The notes beneath the pieces are model-generated. The model ran no database searches. It was not told the origin of the DNA and saw only the letters and a program-made list of their open reading frames with translations. A program made the translations under genes and the position numbers. A stretch of DNA of 8,447 nucleotides, taken from contig JAEYNS010000059.1 of NCBI GenBank assembly GCA_023412435.1, forward strand, positions 1 through 8,447, read 5' to 3'. Source of the stretch: Actinomycetes bacterium (lineage in GTDB: Bacteria > Actinomycetota > Actinomycetes > Propionibacteriales > Propionibacteriaceae). Position 1 is the first letter of the stretch. Every line of letters starts with the position of its first letter. Shown here in pieces: positions 5,229 through 8,447 of this stretch.

Positions 5229-7637
5229 ATGCCGCAGGAGCCTGAGTCGCCCGGCGCGCCCGTGCTGGTGTCGGTAGACACCGACCCGCGGGCGGCCCGC
5301 ACCTGGCTCGCCGCCCAGTTCGATGCACAGATGGAGCGGGCCGACCCCGCAGCGATGACACCTCGGCAGCGCGAGGGCGTGCAGAAGCTTGCTCGCCTGA
5401 TGTGGTGGGCCGACGGCGTGGACGACTCCGAGGCACTGCTGGCCGAGGCGCTGCCCGCCGCGGTCCGGTCCGCTGCTGCCATCCCGGGGGCGAGTGCGGC
5501 ACTGGCGCTGTACCTGCGCAATCTCGTCAACGAGGCGTGGGGGAGGTCGTGGGAGCACGGCAGGATGCGGCGCGGCATCGTCGCCGCCTGCGAAGCCTGG
5601 CGTGGGCTTCGTCTCTCGGGCCCCGACTCAGCGCTGGCAGGCGTGTGTTGGGGTCTGCTGGAGTTTCTCGGTACCGAGTTCGACGTCGAATCGGCCCTCC
5701 TCACCGGTCGCCTCGACGTCTCGCGCCAGTTGGCGCAGCAGGCGGCCACCGAGGCTGCGTGCCTGCTTGCCGTGGCCGAGGCTCTCCCCGAGCAGGACGG
5801 GCGCGAGATGGTGTGGCGGGAGATCCGCAACGAGGCGCTCTACTACGACACGGTGCGGGGTGCGATCGCCACCGTGGACGAGGTCCTCAACCGCCGGATC
5901 CCCACCGGCGCCGGCGAGCTGGAGCGCCTGAGTGCCGCCGCGGACACCGGCGACCTCAACTCGACTGACGCCAGCGAGCTTCGCGGCCACCTGGCCTCGC
6001 TGCAGTCCATCGTCGCCGCCGAGGCCACCGACTGGCTGCGAGTGGACGAGGGACGCTGCCGATTCCTCTACCCCTTCGCCTTGCGCTCTCCCTTGCCCGA
6101 CGTCGATCGCAGGGCCATCAACGCCGTGATCACCACAGCGGCCCAGTGGCGCCCGGGTGGCCTTGCCGTCGTCCGCGTCGCGGAGGGCCTCGGCGTGAGC
6201 GACGCCTGGCAGGGCACCGATCCGCTCGGCCGCGCCTACGGCGGAGCTGTCGTCCAGCTGGACGACCTCGTCCTCACCACGCCGGACGGCACGGTCCTTG
6301 ACACCATCACGCCGTCGATCCGGTTCTCCGAGCTGGGCAACCACGTCGTCGTCGTGGAGGTGGGATTGTCCGACGCGTTGCCTGGCCGGCTGGCCGAAGT
6401 GGTGCACCTGGCGTCCCCGTTGTTCGGTGACCTGACCGAGATCCCCGACCGGCTGCGATTGAGCCCAGCCACCGAACCCGACCGGGCACTCTCACGGCTC
6501 ACCGACGTCGTCGCGGCTGTGGTCAGTGATCTCGGCCCGCTGCTGGACGCAGCGGCGCCGGTGACGGTCTCCGCGCTGAAGGGCTCCTTCGGGGTGGTCA
6601 GCGTGGTCGAGCGGGCAACCGTCTTCCATGGCACCGCCGACCTGGTCGGGGAGTCCATGGTCTCGGCGCCGGGTCTGCTGACGCTGTTCGGGGTGCAGCC
6701 GCTGGTCCACCCGCTGCCCAGTGGGGCGGCGTCGGTGGCCGACTGGGCGGTCTACGATCTGGCGGACGTCCAGACCCACAGGCTGCTGCACCTCAGCGAC
6801 GCCTTGCTGGCTGCCAATGCGAATGTGTCGTTGCTGGCGAGCTTCGGCTCTCCCTCCTACGCGGTGGCCGACATCGAGAGCTACCTCGAGTTCGCCCACA
6901 GCATGCACGGCCTCTATCAGGGCTGGCGGGAGACGGTCCGTGAGCATGCGCAGGAGATCGCAGGGATCCTGCACCAGGTCGAGGCGGCAATGCCCGCCGA
7001 CGACCCGGCGCAGGCAGAGGCCGGCCACGCCGACGCCCTGCGCGGGCTCGCGGTGCGGATCGAACGCGCCGAGCTCCGGCTGCAGTCCTTCGTGCAGGCC
7101 AACCAGGCGACCATGCTCTTCGTCGACTCCCCGACCCTTGTCACCTCACCCGCGCTGAGGATCGATCTCGACACCGTGCTGCGCTCCAACCGGTACGACG
7201 TGCTGAGGGCCGAATTCGAGCGTGCGGCGGGTGGCGTACTCGGCAGCCGCCTGCAGCAGTTGCTCGAGGTCTGTCACAGACGCATCGAGCAGGACGTCGA
7301 GGACAAGCGCGAGCTCCGCAATCGCCGGGTCGACAGGGTGGTGCAGGCAGCGGGCATCGGACTCGGCCTGATGGGCGTCTCGGGGCTGGTATCGGTGCTG
7401 CAGGCAGGCTTCGACCTCAAGGGCGAGATCACGTGGTGGCTGGCGGCGGCGATCCTGCTGCTGGCGGCCGCGCTGGGCCTTGTGATGTACCTCGTGTCCG
7501 GCGAGCGAACGGGAGCGTCCCGGACACGGACGGGCCGGCTCCGGTCGCGTCCGATCGGTCCGCCGACAGACTCCGGCGCGGTCCACCCGAGAACCTCGGA
7601 TGATTCGATACCAGCGGCCCGCTCGCGGTACGGTTAG
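5229..7637 (+). CDS. Unrecognised 802-residue protein with two C-terminal membrane helices
   Basis: I do not recognise this protein. Residues 1-270 are almost entirely helical and rich in Ala, Leu, Arg and Glu, with no signal peptide. Residues about 271-480 alternate strands and helices (for example GGLAVVRVAEG, VVQLDDLVLTTPDG, NHVVVVEVGL), suggesting one or two alpha/beta domains. Residues about 510-700 are again helical and highly charged, ending in a stalk-like stretch (RRIEQDVEDKRELRNRRVDR, 684-703). Two hydrophobic segments follow at about 705-725 and 736-757, joined by a short loop (AGFDLKGEI), then a basic, probably disordered tail of about 45 residues. A large soluble part plus a helical stalk and a two-helix hairpin recalls CorA-like proteins, but the loop lacks GMN, so ion transport cannot be claimed. 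The N terminus should be cytoplasmic. It is transcribed divergently from the glycoside operon, and ppdK follows after 109 bp. Start chosen by the strong ribosome binding site. Existence as a gene is well supported; function is not. Confidence 0.87.
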   Translation: MPQEPESPGAPVLVSVDTDPRAARTWLAAQFDAQMERADPAAMTPRQREGVQKLARLMWWADGVDDSEALLAEALPAAVRSAAAIPGASAALALYLRNLVNEAWGRSWEHGRMRRGIVAACEAWRGLRLSGPDSALAGVCWGLLEFLGTEFDVESALLTGRLDVSRQLAQQAATEAACLLAVAEALPEQDGREMVWREIRNEALYYDTVRGAIATVDEVLNRRIPTGAGELERLSAAADTGDLNSTDASELRGHLASLQSIVAAEATDWLRVDEGRCRFLYPFALRSPLPDVDRRAINAVITTAAQWRPGGLAVVRVAEGLGVSDAWQGTDPLGRAYGGAVVQLDDLVLTTPDGTVLDTITPSIRFSELGNHVVVVEVGLSDALPGRLAEVVHLASPLFGDLTEIPDRLRLSPATEPDRALSRLTDVVAAVVSDLGPLLDAAAPVTVSALKGSFGVVSVVERATVFHGTADLVGESMVSAPGLLTLFGVQPLVHPLPSGAASVADWAVYDLADVQTHRLLHLSDALLAANANVSLLASFGSPSYAVADIESYLEFAHSMHGLYQGWRETVREHAQEIAGILHQVEAAMPADDPAQAEAGHADALRGLAVRIERAELRLQSFVQANQATMLFVDSPTLVTSPALRIDLDTVLRSNRYDVLRAEFERAAGGVLGSRLQQLLEVCHRRIEQDVEDKRELRNRRVDRVVQAAGIGLGLMGVSGLVSVLQAGFDLKGEITWWLAAAILLLAAALGLVMYLVSGERTGASRTRTGRLRSRPIGPPTDSGAVHPRTSDDSIPAARSRYG
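7605..7634 (+). promoter_or_regulatory. Candidate ppdK promoter within the 3' end of the preceding gene
   Basis: TCGATA (7605-7610) and TACGGT (7629-7634) are 18 bp apart and fit a sigma-70-type pair reasonably (four of six matches to TTGACA, and TANNNT). Transcription would begin near 7641, leaving a leader of about 105 nt. The leader holds a small hairpin, GAGGG (7683-7687) with CCCTC (7695-7699). If real, ppdK is expressed independently of the upstream gene. Confidence 0.33.
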
Positions 7638-7746
7638 GCCGGACACGCGCCAGAAGGCGACGGGGACTACGGGGCGCCGCGGCGAGGGCTGAACACCCTC
7701 ACCGCAGATCGCACCCGGAAGCCATCAAAGGAGATATCGGAGAAGT

Positions 7747-8447
7747 ATGACCAAGTTTGTCTACGAGTTCAGCGAGGGCGACGCCTCGATGCGTAACCTG
7801 CTGGGTGGCAAGGGCGCCAACCTGGCTGAGATGACCGGCCTCGGGATGCCGGTGCCACAGGGCTTCACCATCACCACGGAGGCCTGCACCCAGTACTACC
7901 TCGACGGCGAGGTCATCAACGACGACATCCGCGGCCAGATCCTGGAGTTCGTCGGCAAGCTCGAGGAGATGACCGGCAAGAAGTTCGGCGATACCGAGAA
8001 CCCGCTGCTGGTGTCGGTGCGCTCCGGCTCCCGGGCGTCCATGCCGGGCATGATGGACACGATCCTCAACCTGGGCATGAACGACACCGTGGTGGAGACC
8101 TTCGCCGCCAAGACCGGCAACCCGCGGTTCGCGTACGACTCCTACCGCCGCTTCATCCAGATGTACTCCGATGTCGTGATGGAGGTCGGCAAGTCCTACT
8201 TCGAGAAGCTGATCGACGAGATGAAGGAGGACCGTGGCGTCGAGCTCGACACCGAACTGACCGCGGACGACCTCAAGGAGCTCGCCGAGCAGTTCAAGGC
8301 CGAGTACAAGAACAAGATCGGCTCCGACTTCCCGTCCGACCCGATCGAGCAGCTGTTCGGCGCCGTGAAGGCCGTCTTCCGCTCCTGGGACAACCCGCGC
8401 GCCGTGTACTACCGCCGGATGAACGACATCCCGGGCGACTGGGGCAC
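7747..8447 (+). CDS. ppdK: Pyruvate, phosphate dikinase, N-terminal part (cut by the window edge)
   Basis: PPDK interconverts pyruvate, ATP and phosphate with phosphoenolpyruvate, AMP and pyrophosphate in the cytoplasm. It serves gluconeogenesis or, in reverse, pyrophosphate-linked glycolysis. The visible 233 codons are the ATP-grasp nucleotide-binding domain. It opens MTKFVYEFSEG and contains LLGGKGANLAEM with Lys22, and LLVSVRSGSRASMPGMMDTI with Arg92, both known nucleotide-site positions in the family. RFAYDSYRRFIQMYSDVVM (127-145) is another conserved block. Full-length enzymes have about 875-900 residues, so the swivelling phosphohistidine and PEP-binding domains lie beyond the right edge. 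The ATG at 7747 is preceded by GGAG four bases upstream and by a stronger AAAGGAG (7727-7733) 13 bases upstream, which is far for a typical site. Codon use is strongly C/G-ending, as expected for a highly expressed core gene. Confidence 0.97.
   Translation, partial: MTKFVYEFSEGDASMRNLLGGKGANLAEMTGLGMPVPQGFTITTEACTQYYLDGEVINDDIRGQILEFVGKLEEMTGKKFGDTENPLLVSVRSGSRASMPGMMDTILNLGMNDTVVETFAAKTGNPRFAYDSYRRFIQMYSDVVMEVGKSYFEKLIDEMKEDRGVELDTELTADDLKELAEQFKAEYKNKIGSDFPSDPIEQLFGAVKAVFRSWDNPRAVYYRRMNDIPGDWG

Noticed and set aside
3866..5245. A 459-codon plus-strand open frame spanning the GH1-lactonase gap
   Set aside because: It crosses the palindrome and runs opposite two well-supported genes; composition is Arg/Pro/Gly-rich and without motif.
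7329..7500. CorA Mg2+ transporter assignment for the orphan protein
   Set aside because: The two-helix end resembles CorA, but the diagnostic GMN after the first helix is absent and the soluble part is about twice the usual size.
7683..7699. Terminator or riboswitch in the ppdK leader
   Set aside because: The only structure seen is a 5-bp stem with a 7-nt loop and no T-run, too weak to call.

Overview
The window is high-GC DNA with dense coding, tight gene spacing, GTG starts and GGAGG-type ribosome binding sites. It looks like an actinobacterial (Actinomycetota) chromosome. A Propionibacteriaceae-like host is possible, but the sequence does not prove it. I see no tRNA, rRNA, CRISPR array, insertion sequence or phage gene.

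Left block, all on the minus strand, read from right to left: an SMP-30/regucalcin-type lactonase (5077-4229); a 127-bp gap holding a strikingly symmetric 73-nt palindrome (4143-4215); a family 1 glycoside hydrolase (4101-2713); a GPH-family (MelB-like) sugar:cation symporter (2703-1264); and an RsmC/RlmG-type rRNA guanine-N2 methyltransferase reading frame (1274-262) broken by one apparent -1 frameshift near 904-911. After a further 37 bp comes the start of a YwiC-like membrane protein (224 to beyond the left edge). The first three genes form a plausible uptake-and-hydrolysis cassette for a beta-linked glycoside: the symporter imports it, the GH1 enzyme cleaves it, and the lactonase could open a lactone of an oxidised sugar. 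The methyltransferase start overlaps the symporter stop by 11 bp, so it is probably carried on the same transcript although its job is unrelated.

Middle: a divergent promoter region (5078-5228) separates this operon from a plus-strand gene (5229-7637) for an 802-residue protein I do not recognise. It has a helical N-terminal third, an alpha/beta middle, a long helical stalk and two closely spaced C-terminal membrane helices. This resembles CorA in topology, but there is no GMN motif. It is the least explained gene in the window.

Right edge: the first 233 codons of pyruvate phosphate dikinase (ppdK), starting at 7747, with the ATP-grasp signature residues intact.

The best candidates for a second look are the orphan 802-residue membrane protein, the 73-nt palindrome inside the glycoside operon, and the frameshifted methyltransferase.
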